From Parelaphostrongylus tenuis (Eukaryota; Nematoda; Chromadorea; Rhabditida; Metastrongylidae): a DNA stretch of 64,000 nucleotides. The DNA is taken from NCBI GenBank assembly GCA_019055375.1, contig JAHQIW010000366.1, forward strand, positions 1-64,000, given 5' to 3'. Position numbers and translations under genes: made by a program. Under the pieces are notes generated by a model. That model made no database searches. It saw nothing but the letters and a program-made list of their open reading frames with translations, and had not been told where the DNA came from. Shown here piece by piece: positions 32,912 to 46,078 of this stretch (positions within the stretch are counted from its first letter, which is position 1; each line of letters begins with the position of its first letter).

Positions 32912-34329
32912 GAGATTTTGACCACTTCTGGTTAATATATTTGGCTTTAATTACTCTATTGTCAAAACTTATGTAATGACCTGATATTTCATTGATGCGC
33001 GCCTGTGTTGCTCATTTTCAGAAGGGAAGTGCAACTCATTGAATCGCTTGGAACTCTAATCCAGCAATGAGGGCTCACCAACGTTTTCATCTTCGTGAAG
33101 TCCAAATATTGGTGCAAGACTTGTTTTCGTAGGCAAGAGTAGTAGACGAATACAACGGTAGGCCACCGTAGTCCTTGTACACGCCACATATGTTCTCAAT
33201 CACCTACACGACACTCGACAATTTGATTGGATGCACACAGCGCCTGTTAGGGTTGATCAAGGCTGAATGAATGATCTTCCAATCATTTAACGCTATCCTT
33301 CCTTCTAAACTTTAGTTCGCTTGCCGTATTTTTGATAACAATTCCTTTTGCTGTGCAGTTTTTTTCTATATTTCGCTTACGAATCATAGGTCTTTTTATG
33401 GGAGGGTATGAAATGCCCTACCTCATTGCTACGCTGACGTTCAAGGTCTTGATAGATTACTCTCAATGGTGGTAAAAGTAGTGACAGAGCGTTGAAGAGA
33501 GTTAGGTCGAGCACATCACCCATTACAAAAGCGACGATGACAGTCAAGTTTGCATCGTTTATTGAAATTCAATCGCTTCTTACGTTTATTTAAGGGACGA
33601 AACAAGAACCATAACAAATTGATGTTCAGAGAATAAAATAAGCTTAGAGTCGCATGAAGTTTACTCTAGTACGCAACACAGATTCTTTTTTGCTAATTAT
33701 TAGTGATTATCAAATATTCTCATCTAAGTTCTAGCTTGTTTTTATATGCGGAAGTACGGTGTACACCATGTCATTCACTAAGCCAACTGACATGAGAATG
33801 ATTTCAGAGTTATCATAGAGTAACTTAATCAAGAGTAGAGAGATGAAAAAACGGAGCAGGACAAACAATTTCTCCCACGCGACCTTGGAGAACAGTAATA
33901 AAGGTATCATAGCAAAGCTGTGATAATATTAACTTGGGAGAGAGCAGCAGATTTCCTTCATACTGAGTGTTTTCTTGAGACCACAGCTTAAATTTCAATA
34001 TGCGTGATAATTATTTTTTAGTCATGCATGTCAGTGGTCTGTTAAATGTTTTCTAGCAGAATTCACTACTACCCGGTATGTGATAAACATCGATTGATGG
34101 TGTTACAGATTACGGAAGCATTTCATATCGATGACAGACTATTGTAATGGGCGAACAAAACAACTCTGTCTTAGAACATTTCAGCCTAGATGAGACAATC
34201 GCGAAAATGTCTGAAACTAATTGAAATAACCGCATTCCTTCCCTGTGTCGTTTCCATGCCCCATTTAGTGTCTAATAGCTCGAAGGGAACCTTTAAAACA
34301 TTCAACTTTCCTATCGTGTGTGACACTAG
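32912..34329. other. No supported gene
   Basis: Apart from the weak frame at 32989-33189 I see no coding or repeat structure. Confidence 0.45.
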
Positions 34330-35650
34330 CTTACTGGTTCTTCTTCAGCCTGCTAAGCATCATATTTTTCTTCACGTTCATGGAGAAATCGGACCACCGG
34401 GTTGGTGGCATCCTGATTAGTATTTGACATCTCAAAGAATCAGTCGGCAATGGCTCTCGTCCACCGGTTGTTGTCCCAGCGCATTGCTTCCCTACCGCCC
34501 CTGATCTTCGAGATTATTTGTGAGATATGAGATACTGCTAGTATCGACCTTTCGAGTGTGCGTTCAATAACGCTAAGTGATCCAACATACTGCTTTTAAC
34601 GCGACCAGTTTGCTAATGATTGCGTTAGCGCTTGATTAATCGTTAGGTCGAAAATGTGGTCACGGAGGACCTTTATTTCTTACACTACATTCTCAATGCT
34701 CTCAGAAGCTCTCAAATTCGCTCACTTTCTCGTGCTCCACTCTGGTGCTATGTCGGTCATTAAGAATGACTTACCGATCTAGATAAACGTAACTGAATAA
34801 TTTGGAGGCCCTCAATCTGTTGAGAGCGCATGGTGCATTGAGAACTAAATTTTTCATATGAGTATCATTTTTGTGAGATCACGTCGAGGACCATTCTTAC
34901 CACAAGCGTTGTCAAAATCGGTGAGCGACCGTTCTGCCTGACTAATGCCTTGTGTTAGAAGAACGATGTCATCAGCGAAAGGAAGTTGGTGTGACTGTCG
35001 ACTGCCCGTGTTCTCTCCCATGTTGTTTCATTTTATGCTTGCATGGAGATTTGGAAAAATTATGAATAATGTTGCCTGAGTGGCATCGCTTCGTGGAGCT
35101 CTTTTCCTTAAGTCGATAATACTACCACTTTGGAATGGGATAATTTGATGGTGAAATTTTTTCATAGTTCACGCAGAGTCTTTGTGTATTGGGGAGCGAT
35201 GTCGTGGCTGTGCAGAGCTTCCATTACTGCATCTATCTGAACTGCATCAAAGGCTTTCTTCGAACGATAAAAATGGGTTATCACTCTCTTGAACTCTCGC
35301 ACCTTCATTCCTTCATGTGACCTATGATACTGAACTCTTTTTAAAACCATATTTGCTCTCATGGGTGCATTTCGTTCAGTGTGTTGTTATATCTGCTTAG
35401 TATGGCTCGAGTGAACACTTTATGAACGACGGATAGCAAATAGATTGCGGAATAATTGCAAATGTCGAGGATACCCTTTTTGGACAATAACGCGCTCATG
35501 GCGCTTTTCCATTGACTAGTATTATTGAATTCTCGAAGATGATGCGTGAATAGCCGAGTTAGTGTGTTGACGGGGAGTGGTCAGAACTTTATGGATATTA
35601 TATTAGTGTCACTTTCTTTCCAAATCTTCAAATTTTCCTTGAGCTACGAT
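34330..35650 (-). mobile_element. RTE retrotransposon relic, reverse transcriptase to C-terminus
   Basis: On the minus strand 35450-35380 reads VFTRAILSRYNNTLNE, 35362-35162 carries THFYRSKKAFDAV (RT motif A region), 34990-34900 carries FADDIVLLTQGISQAERSL (catalytic FADD motif intact) and DFDNACGK, and 34440-34340 carries PTRWSDFSMNVKK of the C-terminal domain. Frames change several times and stops intervene, so the copy is dead. It is unrelated in position to the relics inside the blocks. Confidence 0.85.
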
Positions 35651-35749
35651 TTAATTTCAAGTCTTTCTGCTTTATTATGGTTGAGCAACTGGAATCAACC
35701 CTGCGCAAAGTAGACTATCACGCTAAGTGATATTTTCATGTCTAAGAGC

Positions 35750-37770
35750 ACATGTTTACTAACGCCTGAAAGATAAGGTGTACCACCTGAGATACACGAT
35801 TTTTCGAAGGCCTTTCTCGCTGCATAAAAGTTGTCTCCTAGAAATTTGATGGCTATTCGAAAGCTAACTCTCTACAATTTCAATGATTTGTCTAATTTTA
35901 GAAAAAGGCTTTTCATCTTGTTGCAGCAGCGAAAATAAAATTATGTTTCACACACAATTTTCTTTGTTTGCTCTGCTGGGGCTTCGATATAGTTTTTAAG
36001 TAAAGTTTCATTAATCGCTATGTAGCCTAAATTTTGAGGATTTCGATAAAATAATTGGTTTTTAAAGGTTTTTATAGCACGCTGTAAGAGCGAAAAGAAG
36101 GTACATTTCACGCCCTAAATGTCACCCCCGCTTGGACGTCATGGATGGTTTACTAGTAATTATAGGCGAACTTCATGAGTCGGAGGTATCTAATCGTTAC
36201 AAAAAAACCGAAATATCACGAGTGAACTTTTCGCGAAGGTTTCTGATACAAATAGTGACTACTTCTCTTGAAATCCATCATTCTTCAGCTAAAATACCAC
36301 GCCCTTGTAGAAATAATGACAAACTTCGACCCCTATTGTACATCTGCATTGCCTGTCTTGCGAGAACGTAGCATGAATATACATCCTCTACAACTAAACG
36401 TATCTAATAAAGGTCTTTGTTGAGGTAATTCTAATTTATAGCTCGAGTAAGTGCAGGAAGAACGCTCGTTCATCATTGCGTATGATGCGGTGCTTCTCCC
36501 ATCAGCACCCATCATCAATAAAAAGATATATTTTTCACTCGTTCTAGACATTTTGGTAGTTATTCGATAGCGTAATGCTCAAGAATTCGAAAGATGTATT
36601 TTACTTTAGGGAAGGTCTCTATATTAAGCTGTAACAGTGGAATTAAATGATATCAAACACTCAATCATCTTTCGTTGAGTAAAGCTTTTTCTCAAAAAGT
36701 ACATCAATTTTTCCACGGCAAGCACAAATCTTGGCAGACTCGAAAGAGCTTTTGATTTTCCAAGAAATCTCTTCATAACGCTGCAACAATAACAATAAGA
36801 CTGCATTTCAGAAGCTGAGCGTATGTCTTCCACCGGCATGTAGATGAATATTGCAACATTAGCATTGAGTCCCCATCGCTCAATCACCAGTCGATAGCTC
36901 AAATTTCGAAAATTTCAGTAGTGTGTTTGCCTTAAAAAAGACTCTTCGCAAGCTGTAGCAACCAGATTAAAACTGTGCTGCACATCTGAGCATTCTTCGC
37001 CAGACACAGCTTTTCTCTCAGGCTTTCACACGCATTCGATAGCGCAAATCTCAACAATTTCAAGGGTATGCTTTGTTTTTGAGAAGGACCTCTCATAGCG
37101 CGTCGTTACAGCTAAAAGTATGTTGGGTTTCACATTTCGCGCACAGTGCACGCCACGTGTAAATTGAGCTGCGGGATCGACAAGGTGTGGAGTGTGAAAC
37201 TCAATAATCTTTTAGCTGTAACAGCGCATTAAGACGTCTTTCTCAAAAACCAAGCTTTTTATTAAGATCGTTGGATTTATGCTGTCGAATGGTTAATGAA
37301 AGTTTGAACGAAAGCTTCTGACTAGCGAAAGGTGCCTGAAGTGTGTAAGAAAATTCTGCTTCACCCTCACACTGTAATATAAAACCATCTGAAAAAAAGC
37401 ACACCCTTCAGATTCACGGGGTTAATGTCGTCGATTAATTTCTAAAATCTCAGATGGGAATAAAGAGCACTTTTTTGCGAATACGATTGCGAAAAGTACC
37501 GCAATTACTGCTCTGCAGACGCAAAGCTCTGACCAATAATTTGCATAATGCCGATTTTCCAAGCCTTCTATGAAAACACGTTTATCTCTCAACGCTCAGA
37601 ATTCCTCCACTATCCATATGTACTCAACGTTTTCTCACGTACGTCAACTCTGAATAAATGGAAATAAACAATGATTAATATAACTTAGCTATAGTGAAAG
37701 TTTTCGATAAACAGGTATCGAATACAGCATGCATAATCATTTTTGATAAAATGTAGGCTGTTTTTCAACC
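35750..37770 (-). repeat. Inverted partial copy of part c
   Basis: Read on the minus strand it follows the order of 18100-20050: the 18110-18270 text at 37550-37760, an FB3 foldback at 37015-37335, the MGADGRSTASYAM frame at 36333-36551 (minus, 72 codons, open) and the CAATCGTGTACCTC-like end near 35790. Junctions on both sides are with unrelated sequence. Confidence 0.7.
37015..37335. repeat. FB3 foldback, most symmetrical copy
   Basis: Left arm TTTCTCTCAGGCTTTC through GTCGTTACAGCTAAAAG; right arm CTTTTAGCTGTAACAG through GAAAGTTTGAACGAAAG. The loop of about 90 nt is bounded by TTGGGTTTCAC and GTGTGAAACTCAA. Confidence 0.65.
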
Positions 37771-38289
37771 TAGATTTGCAGTGACGACTCTTAGATCTTG
37801 TACAGAATGAACGAAGATTACAAATAAGGATATTTATTGTGGCACTTTTTGTACAGTCCAATACAAGCGATTGATTGCAAATTCGGCATGACTGCGTAGT
37901 AAGCCAACGTTTTTCTCTACAGAAAACACGTAAATCTAAATCAGAAGCATGTGGGCGAGTAGAACAAATCTTTTTTTATCGAAATAATACAAGGATTCCG
38001 AAAAATTTCGCAAACGAGGAAAAATTCTTAATTCAAACAACGAAAACGCGCATTTAGCTCTGCGCGCATCGATTTCTACAGCCATCCTTTGGTGGTTAAT
38101 ATTCCATCTTTGTAATGGCTCCCTTTCTCCTTCGCCAGTGTCACTTCTTGACCGTTTGACTTGAGCAACATTAAGGTTTCCGGCTTTTCATGACGTACAC
38201 CAAACATGAAGTGAATTGTTCTTGCTAAATGAAAAAGAAGCGCGAAATGTGTTTTCAATAATACCAGGTAAAAATCTGAGTAAAAGTCG
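37771..38289. other. Spacer between inverted and direct block copies, no gene
   Basis: Frames 37875-38057 and 38076-38339 have no second copy or recognised motif. Confidence 0.45.
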
Positions 38290-39110
38290 ATTAATATGCT
38301 ATGTCCTTTCCTTTCTTTTATGTCAGCGGTTCTGAGCACCTCTCATTAACCCCTAAGGGGACGGCTATAGAAATCGATGAGCGCAAAGTGAATTGCGCGG
38401 TTTTCGTTGTTTGCTTAAGATTTTTTTCTTCGTTTAGCAAAAATTTGCGGATCTCTTGTATTACTTTCATAAAGCAAGATATTCTCTACTCATTTATATG
38501 CTTTTGGTCACGTTATACGTGTCTTTTGTAGAGAAAAATGCTGGTTTACTACGCAATCGTACTGAATTTGACATTCAATCGAATGCTTTGCCTTGTACGA
38601 AGGGATTACAAAGGAAATTTTTAGTTTTGCTCTCCATTGATTTTATATAAAACCCAAAAATGATAGTAGTAGATGCAAATCTAAGAACAGCAAGTGATTT
38701 ATCACAAATTATCAGACATGCTGTATTCGATACCTGTTCAACGAAAATCTCACTGTAATCAAGTTTATATCAATAATCGTTTATATTCAATTATTAAGAA
38801 TTGTGTTAAAAGAGAAAAGACTGAGTACTCATAAATAGTGGAAGAATCCTGAGCGGTAAAAAGCAACCGTGTTTGAATAAAAGTCTTGAAACGTCTGCAT
38901 TATGCAAACTATTAGTCAGAAATATGTGTCTCCAGAGAAATTTTCTCGATACTTTTCCTCTATCCGCACTCATATTCGAAAAAAGCATTTTTTATTCCTT
39001 TTCGAAATTTTAGTAATTATTGAACAGTTCGAATATTGAGAATCTGAAGGGTCTGTTTCATTTTTTCAAATGGTTTTCATGTCATGCTGTAAAGGTGATG
39101 TGAAATTTGC

Positions 39111-39973
39111 GGTACTTATATGTTGAGCGGCGACAAAATTTAAGTCACTCTCATTTGCTGGTCAGGATCTTTTCTTAGAAGAGTATCTAATAATTAGAAA
39201 GCTCAAATCTCTAGCTATAACTAAGTTTTGTCGGTTTTTCGGATCACCCTCTTATGTCGCTGAAGCATGCAGAAGAAAATTTTGCTTCTCATTCGCCACT
39301 CGTCTCCTCTTTCACCACGCGTATAAATCGCTGGAAAGACGAAAAGCTATCAGCGTATAGATAATGTTCCGTAGCATCAGAATCTACGTTTTCATCTTAA
39401 ATTGCTGTTGACGTGATGGAAAATCCCAAATTGAATAACAATATTTCAATTGCGATCGGTCGCTCCTCCCTGGACCCGTTCCACCGCTCCGTGAGATGAC
39501 CGGTAAGCGAAGTCGCCGAAAAGGGTAATAGCTGAGTAAAGTATAAAGGCAAGCCACAGCAACGACTTGTTTGTAAGATAATTGCCTGATCAACCGCGCA
39601 GCATAGCTGTGATCCACCGCATTATGCCTCAAAACGGCAGCAACTATTGTTATTTTGTTGATTTTCTCACCGCATCGACAGAAACTTCTAGTAAAAACGC
39701 TGATTCTGACGCAACGGTGAATTCTGTACGCGCTGACATGCTTTTCGTGCTTCTAGCGCTTATACTCGTGGTAAAAATGAACGCAAAATGCCAGTGAGAA
39801 ATAAATTTTTTTCTCGTGCTGCAGCGTTATAAGAGGGTGTTCGAAAAACCGGCAATGTGCAGTTTTAGGTAGAAATTCAAGCTTTCCAATGACCACAAAC
39901 ACTCCTGTGAAAATATCTTATCCAGGGAATGAGAATGGCCTGAAAATTTGTCGACGCTCAACATGTAAGTAAC
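39111..39973. mobile_element. FB1 foldback element, full copy, opposite orientation
   Basis: Ends GGTACTTATATGTTGAGCGG and CGCTCAACATGTAAGTAAC. The inverted repeats are about 240 nt, and the centre is inverted relative to the copy at 20571-21434. Flanks GTGAAATTTG and TTTTCTTTAACACTC correspond to an uninterrupted GTGAAATTTTACTTCACAC at 18478 and a similar site at 49003, which identifies the insertion point. Confidence 0.75.
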
Positions 39974-42310
39974 AGTTTTCTTTAACACTCAGACATCTTC
40001 CACTGGACAGTAGTTTTCATTTAGACTTTCAATAACCATTCGATAGCACAGATCCCAACAATCTTGATGACAAGCTTGGTTTTTTGATAAGGACATCTTA
40101 TGGCGTTCTTACGGCTAAAAGGCTATTAAGTTTCTAAGCCGTAACGACGACTTAAGAAGTCTATATCAAGAACTAGGCATATCCTTAAATTATTTAGATT
40201 TGCGCTATCGAATGGGTGCAAAAGCCTGAGAGAAAAGCCGTATCTAGCGAAAAAAAGGTCAGATGTGCAACACAGATTTATTTTTTGTTGCTACTGCTCG
40301 CAAAGAGAATTTTTCCAAAGGCAAGCCCATCATTAGAATCTTCGATATTTGAGTAATCTACTGGTTACCGAACGGAGACAGCTTGATGCCAATGTTGCAG
40401 TATCCCATCCACATTTCGTGGAAGACATATGCTCTGCATGTGAAATGCAATTTTAATTTCAGTGCTGAGGCGCAATAAAAAGATCTCTCGGAAAACCAAA
40501 AGCATTGTTGAATTTGACGAGATTTATACTATTGAAAAACTGCTGAATTTTTTGAGTAAAAGGTTTTGTCATCGAAAGACGCTCAAGTGTTGAATACCGC
40601 ATTTTCCCAGTTACAGTGTAATACAGAGACCTTTTAGAAAATAAAGTAAACCTCCTAAATTTTCGAAATTTATGCCATCGAATAACTACTAAAATGTCTT
40701 AAAAGAACGAAAACTACCCTTTTTTTTGAATATGGGTGCTGATGGGAGAAGCACCGTATCATACGCAATGATGATCGAGCGCTCTTCCAACACTTACTCA
40801 AGCTACATTTCAAAAACGCCTCCATTGTAAAAGATGTACCTTCAAGCTACGTTCTTGCAAGACAATCGATACAAATGCACAATAACGGTTGAAAGTGTGT
40901 TAATTTTTTTTACAGCGACGTGATAGATTTCAAGAGAAAAATCGCTCTTAATATCAAAAGACCTTTGCAAAAGCTTCATTAGTGATATTCCACCCTTTAT
41001 GTTAAGCCAAAACGCCTCTGACTTCTAAACTTCACCTGTAATTACCAACAAACCACCTATGACGTCTAAGCGGCGGGGAATGTATTTTAGGCGTGAAATG
41101 TAATCTTATTTTCACTGTTACAACGTTCTATAGTAAGCTTTCAAGAACCATTAACACTATCATAATCCTCGAAATTTGTACTATATAATAACAAACAAGA
41201 CTTTAGCAAAGAGCTATATGGAAGCCTAGCCAACCAAATGAAGAAATTGAGTGCGAAACATAATGTTTTTTCACTGTTGCAGCGTAATAAATAGGCTTAT
41301 GTAGAAATCTAACATATCGTTGAAGTAGTAGAGATTTGAACTTTCTAGCGATTCCAAATATCTGAGAGAAAGCTTTTATGCAGAGAAAAATGCCTTCAAA
41401 CAATCGTGTACCTCAGATGGTATACGTCGTCCTTGAGGGGTTAATGCCCTTCTATAAATTAGTCTTTCCTATTTCAGTTTGAAAGTATATTTAGAATTCA
41501 AGTTTCTGCGCTTTCCCTTATCGTGTGTATGCTCACTATTCTTCTATGGACTCCTCCATATAGTTGGTGCACAAGCAACTGTTTGATGTGAAAAAAATCC
41601 TTCCTCACTATGCAATCATACTGCTGTCACCATTTATTGGAGATGTTTATGTTGTGTACGAAACATTACAGTGATTACTTTGTGATTCTGATTTCCACTC
41701 ATTTCAAACAACACGTCGAGATCATCACGAATGAAATTCACAACACAGCGAGTTACATGTCAAAAATGATGCTGCTCATTGCATTATGACACCACATCAT
41801 GAAGCAAAAGGATTTCTGCGCTCCTCCATCGGCCATACTTCCTTCAACAGTAGTGGTCTCTCGCCGAAAAAGAGATAATAAGTGAGAAATCATTAATGAG
41901 ATACCCTCCTAGAAATGTCGACTGACACAACGCTACATCTGGATATTTGACCAACTGGCTGTAGGAAGTGCAGGAAAACAACTCCATGTGCTGAAATGAG
42001 TCACCGGAGAGAAAATGAAACATATAGGTGTCATACTGGCCAATTCCGCTACATGATAATCACACCAGCAGCGATCGCTCGAACGAGGCTGCCAACTAGT
42101 CTTGATGGTGTCGAGTGCATTAGATTTCTCGACAGTGATCAACGCTGACTCTGTATCTTTTCTCTGTTCACTTTTTAGCTTTCACCCGATCGATATTTGA
42201 AAGCTTTTGATTATGCGACCTTCGCACACAGTGAACGTTAATTATTCGAATTCAAAAAGGTGCTTTAGCATCAATTCTAGTGACCAGCTCTAATGCCAGG
42301 AGCACTTCTT
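39974..42310. repeat. Module-rich repeat region of part a, copy 2
   Basis: Counterpart of 9543-11944, including an FB3 foldback at 40005-40240 with a shortened loop. No frame is supported. Confidence 0.5.
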
Positions 42311-43042
42311 CGTTAGACGGCACGAGATCAGAAACCGGTTCCGAAAAATTTCTCAAGAATGTTAGCAACTATTCGAAAGCTTAAATCTCTACCTAGCGCA
42401 GTACTGCCCGATTTTTTCGAGAAAGCCTTTCTATAACGCTTCAACGAAAGGAAGACATTCATGTTTTACACACGTGTCTTGCAAGGCAGAGTTCTTTCTT
42501 TGTAATATTAGTAATCGTTCGATAGCGTGGGATTTAAAGATACAAAAGCTGTGCTTGCTTTCTGGAGAGGTCGTCTCTGCGCAGTGTAGCAGGAAAATAA
42601 AATAGATTCACATAAGCGAGCAAGTGTACTTTGACCAACTCATGGTCTACGGGCTGGAGCGGCAAGGAATAGGGGGTCGGTGAGGTCACCGATCGATGGC
42701 GGATAAGTGGAGTGTGATTTTTGTCACTTGATTAGGAAATGTTTCTTGGTTTAGAAAAAACCTAGATCAAACGTCTGACAAAGATACCAAACGATATAAA
42801 AAGACCTCCTCTACACGTTCATGTGCTTTTCCTGTTTCTAGCGAAGTAACAGTTGAATTTCGCTGCCGATGTAAAAAAAACAGTCTTATTTTGAACTTTA
42901 TAGAGTTATAAAGTGATCTTCTGGAAAAACAGTCAGGTACGACTTCTGCTAGAGACTTAAGCTTTCGAACGATTACTATCAGTCTCATGAATATTTCTTG
43001 TCGAGCGAAAAAGGTCGGTTTTTCATCTCGAGTCTTCTAACG
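42311..43042. mobile_element. FB2 foldback/MITE-like element, copy 2
   Basis: Left end CGTTAGACGGCACGAGATC; the right end is the inverted partner TCTCGAGTCTTCTAACG. Same layout as 11945-12681. Confidence 0.6.
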
Positions 43043-44187
43043 CGAAAGACCATGATGAAGGCTATACTTGATAGGTGAAGATTGCTCATAAGGAAAATTC
43101 TAGTGTAATGTGATTAATTCTAGGATGAATTCGTCTACTAAGAGTAGAATTTCATTAACACAAATACACGGGTACATGGAAAAGCAGGGGAGAAGCAGAT
43201 TTTATTTCGTAAAGCGTTCATGCGGAAACTCTACGAGAAGTCTACAAAATAAGTTATTGTTCTTGATAAATCCTTAATCAATAACCTAAACCATGAACAT
43301 TATAACATTCGGAACAAATTGTTTTGAACTCAACTTTGATCGGTTTCAGATTTTTGACTGTACCACCAGCTCAGTGCTCCAGAACATTCGTGATACTTTT
43401 ACAATGGTTCCAAGCGCTCTTAGAACGCTGAATAGTTCTACTTGTTCCTACATAAACATAATCGTCATACGCGACTGAAAATAAATTTCTGCCACTTTAC
43501 TCTTTGACCCACTCTTCCATATTCTTTGAGAGTAATCCTTTACTCTAACAATGGCCCCTTATATCTAAAAATCTCGCAGCAGAGATTTAACCTAATCAGC
43601 TCAGCAAGCTCCATTCTCAAAACTTTGCGCATCATATTAAAATTTCTAGTTCTTGGCTGCTACGGTCGTTGATGAGCGCGATATCAATATTGTCATCTCA
43701 GCGAACTACATAAATCTCACCTCATTATCTCCTAATCTATAACTTTAATTTCCAACTCCCAACGAGGTTGAGGATGCAATATGCAACATTTGCTACTTTG
43801 TTTTCACAGTATGAATAATATGACTTTTCGATCAATTACAACCAACTGGCTATTAAACTCATCAAATTTATCCACAGTTCATAGTTACATTTGTTTCCGA
43901 TGGTGTATTCGAGTAATAGGAGTATGTGTAATTGTCGTAATCTCTTTCTTTTTCACTATTCCAACCTCCTAAGGAATTTAGAAATTTCCTGAGAGAAAAA
44001 CCAAAAATTATGAGATAGCCCTTTGGCTTGACTCTGTTGGAGGTGCTCGTTATGATCGCATGTGTTGCACAAAGCAAATAAACAGAGCAATCGCTCAGAA
44101 AATAACAAACAATAAAACTTTGAGGCATGTTTATCTACACCTAAATGGAAGTCATAGACGGTTGTTCATAGGGTGGAATGCATCAGG
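43043..44187. other. Part a segment, copy 2, no supported gene
   Basis: Counterpart of 12682-13796. The frame 43781-43972 ends in a hydrophobic stretch (RVIGVCVIVVISFFF), which is only partly kept in copy 1. Confidence 0.4.
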
Positions 44188-44992
44188 TCAAAGTGATGGT
44201 TTGAAATTGCGACATGCACGAATCTGTCCAGGCTTTAGGTGGTTGGAATTCTCAACTGGGCGCAACTCGGCAGAGGGCAGTCGATGCAGACATTCGATGG
44301 AGTCAACCACTCTAACACCGCCCACGTAAAGTATTGGTTGTGCTGGAACAAAATTGATCAGTAACTTTGTAGAAACCACTGCGGACATCAAGCTTACGCT
44401 CGACTTCAGTCTCGTGACGATTCATGCTGTGCCATGAAACATCATCAGAAAGAGCAGTGCTGAGAGCAAGAAGCTTCAGCGTGCACGTCGACTGAAATGG
44501 AGGCTCAAATTTGACCAGAACACAAGAAGAAGATTAAGAACATACACTCGAATTCCGCGCTGGTTTCTCTGGGTGGTAGGGAATAATCCGCAATGATGGA
44601 GATTTCCGAAAATGCCGTTTCCATTTCAGTATGCGACACTACAATTCGAGATTTCTGCTCGTAGCAATATATATCAGGCATAAAAAAGGAAATCTTCATA
44701 GTTGGCGAATAAAAACTACGTACACGCAGTGAGAGGTTCAGTTCCATCTCCCACTATCTCTTGAGCAGTTTCGAGGAATCCTGCAGCTGTCGTCAAAGGT
44801 TCAGCTTCTTCTCCCACCATCTGTTGTGCAGTTTCGAGGATTTCGGTAGCCGCTATCGAAGGTTCAGCTCCTTTTTTCAGCATCTCTTGAGCAGTCTCGA
44901 TGCTTTTTGCAGTCACCGTCTGAGTTTCGTCTTCTCCTTCCAACAGTGCCACCGCAGTTTTGACACTTTCTCTACTTTTTTCTTCTAAAATA
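44188..44992 (-). pseudogene. Gene M locus 2: multi-exon acidic-repeat gene with one frameshift
   Basis: Exons 44724-44992 (269 nt), 44546-44638 (93 nt), 44398-44491 (94 nt) and terminal 44188-44342 (155 nt, stop TGA). Donors are GTACGT, GTATGT and GTAAGC; acceptors ACATAG, TTGTAG, CATTTCAG and TTGTTCCAG; all internal introns are phase 1, as at locus 1. The acidic exon is exactly 63 nt longer than in the other two loci, which is one extra 21-residue unit. The terminal exon here has its proper acceptor and encodes LYVGGVRVVDSIECLH and further. One extra T in the third exon (GCTTCTTGCTC) shifts the frame to an early stop, so this copy is probably non-functional unless that base is an assembly error. 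Confidence 0.62.
44735..44930 (-). repeat. 63-nt in-frame tandem repeat in gene M
   Basis: Three consecutive 21-residue units, each starting ETAQ and containing an AEP/TEP-L segment (ETAQEM, ETAQQM, ETAQEI). Loci 1 and 3 have one unit fewer. Confidence 0.8.
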
Positions 44993-45700
44993 CTATGTCA
45001 AGTTCCCATAGCATTTAAGAATGAATACTAATCATCTCTATCTCATATCCTACGAAATAAGCCATAATTTTCCAGTAAACGACTTCAATTAACATCGCAA
45101 ATGCTATCATATAGGCTCATCATCTCAGAATTTCTGTGTATTGATTGTTAAGCCTTTTTCAGCAGAATTTTATCTTTTTAAAAGCCTTTCTGTCGTTAAA
45201 ACTAATTGATGGGCTTTCAGGAACCTCGAATCAATAAGGTTGCTGATTATTTGCATGGACATAAAAAAGTGTGTCGTTGTTCAAAATAAGCATTTAATTG
45301 TTCTGCAGACAACAGAATGTTCCTAAAATTTATCCTTTCTTATTATTTTCGAAGCTTTAAAAGCTCAAGACGATTATCACAGTTGAGACATGAACATCTT
45401 AATTTCTTTCTGTCAATTTATTTCTCAGGCAAATTTCGTTTATCATGAGGGCTCGGACCACGTTTATTGAAAGGTTCCAAGATGTGTAGAAGTGTGACCT
45501 TGCACGACTAGGGCGCAGTTTTTTGGGAGCACAAAGCTTTTGCCTCCAGTGTCTTGCTCCGAATTCTACTATATACTTATATATAGCCACACTTTAAAAT
45601 TGTAATCTACCTTTAACGTATCGCGTTGATTTACCACCTAACAGACGGCGCGATAGCTGTCTAAGCGGAACGCTTTTTAAATGAGAATATTTATTTCATA
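44993..45700. other. Part b segment, copy 2, no supported gene
   Basis: Includes the hydrophobic minus frame IMAYFVGYEIEM near 45030-45095 that may belong to gene M upstream. Confidence 0.35.
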
Positions 45701-46078
45701 ATGCAATTCTTATCGTCACTTAATAGGCTTCTGAGACCAGTAAGGGATCGATTACTGGGAATAGACTTCAATAAGGCTTTGGCAGTGGGAACAATGGCGA
45801 TCCAACCTATTGATCAATATAACAATCGTTTGTCAAAAGATATATTTATGTTATGCGATGCAGTTATACAATGGAAATTCTCTTCGAAAGTGCTTGTAGA
45901 CGTTGCTAAGAGGAAATGTTATGAATTTTGTGGTGCCAATAAACGTAAAATCCTTGCAGTTGTGGAACGAGCCATAAGCAGAGATGGCGAAGGTCTACTG
46001 ACCAAAGCCTTCTTAGGTTTTAGACAATTTAATTTAAGCCTAGGTAATGGTTTACCACCTCATCGTGCTAACAAATAA
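45701..46078 (+). CDS. 125-codon repeated ORF, best copy, function unknown
   Basis: An open frame of 125 codons; an internal ATG at about 45795 starts the portion shared by all copies (DQYNNRLSKD, VAKRKCYEFCGANKRK, LLTKAFLGFRQF). Copies at 15240-15640 and 54422-54655 keep much of the frame but carry a TGA and a 1-nt indel. Between this copy and copy 3 I counted substitutions at codon positions 1, 2 and 3 in roughly equal numbers (9, 9 and 12 over about 63 codons), which fits relaxed or absent selection. Another open stretch with ARKAHLR and YYTQGGNLPLMEKN follows in a shifted frame at 46100-46310. No family was recognised. Confidence 0.35.
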   Translation: MQFLSSLNRLLRPVRDRLLGIDFNKALAVGTMAIQPIDQYNNRLSKDIFMLCDAVIQWKFSSKVLVDVAKRKCYEFCGANKRKILAVVERAISRDGEGLLTKAFLGFRQFNLSLGNGLPPHRANK

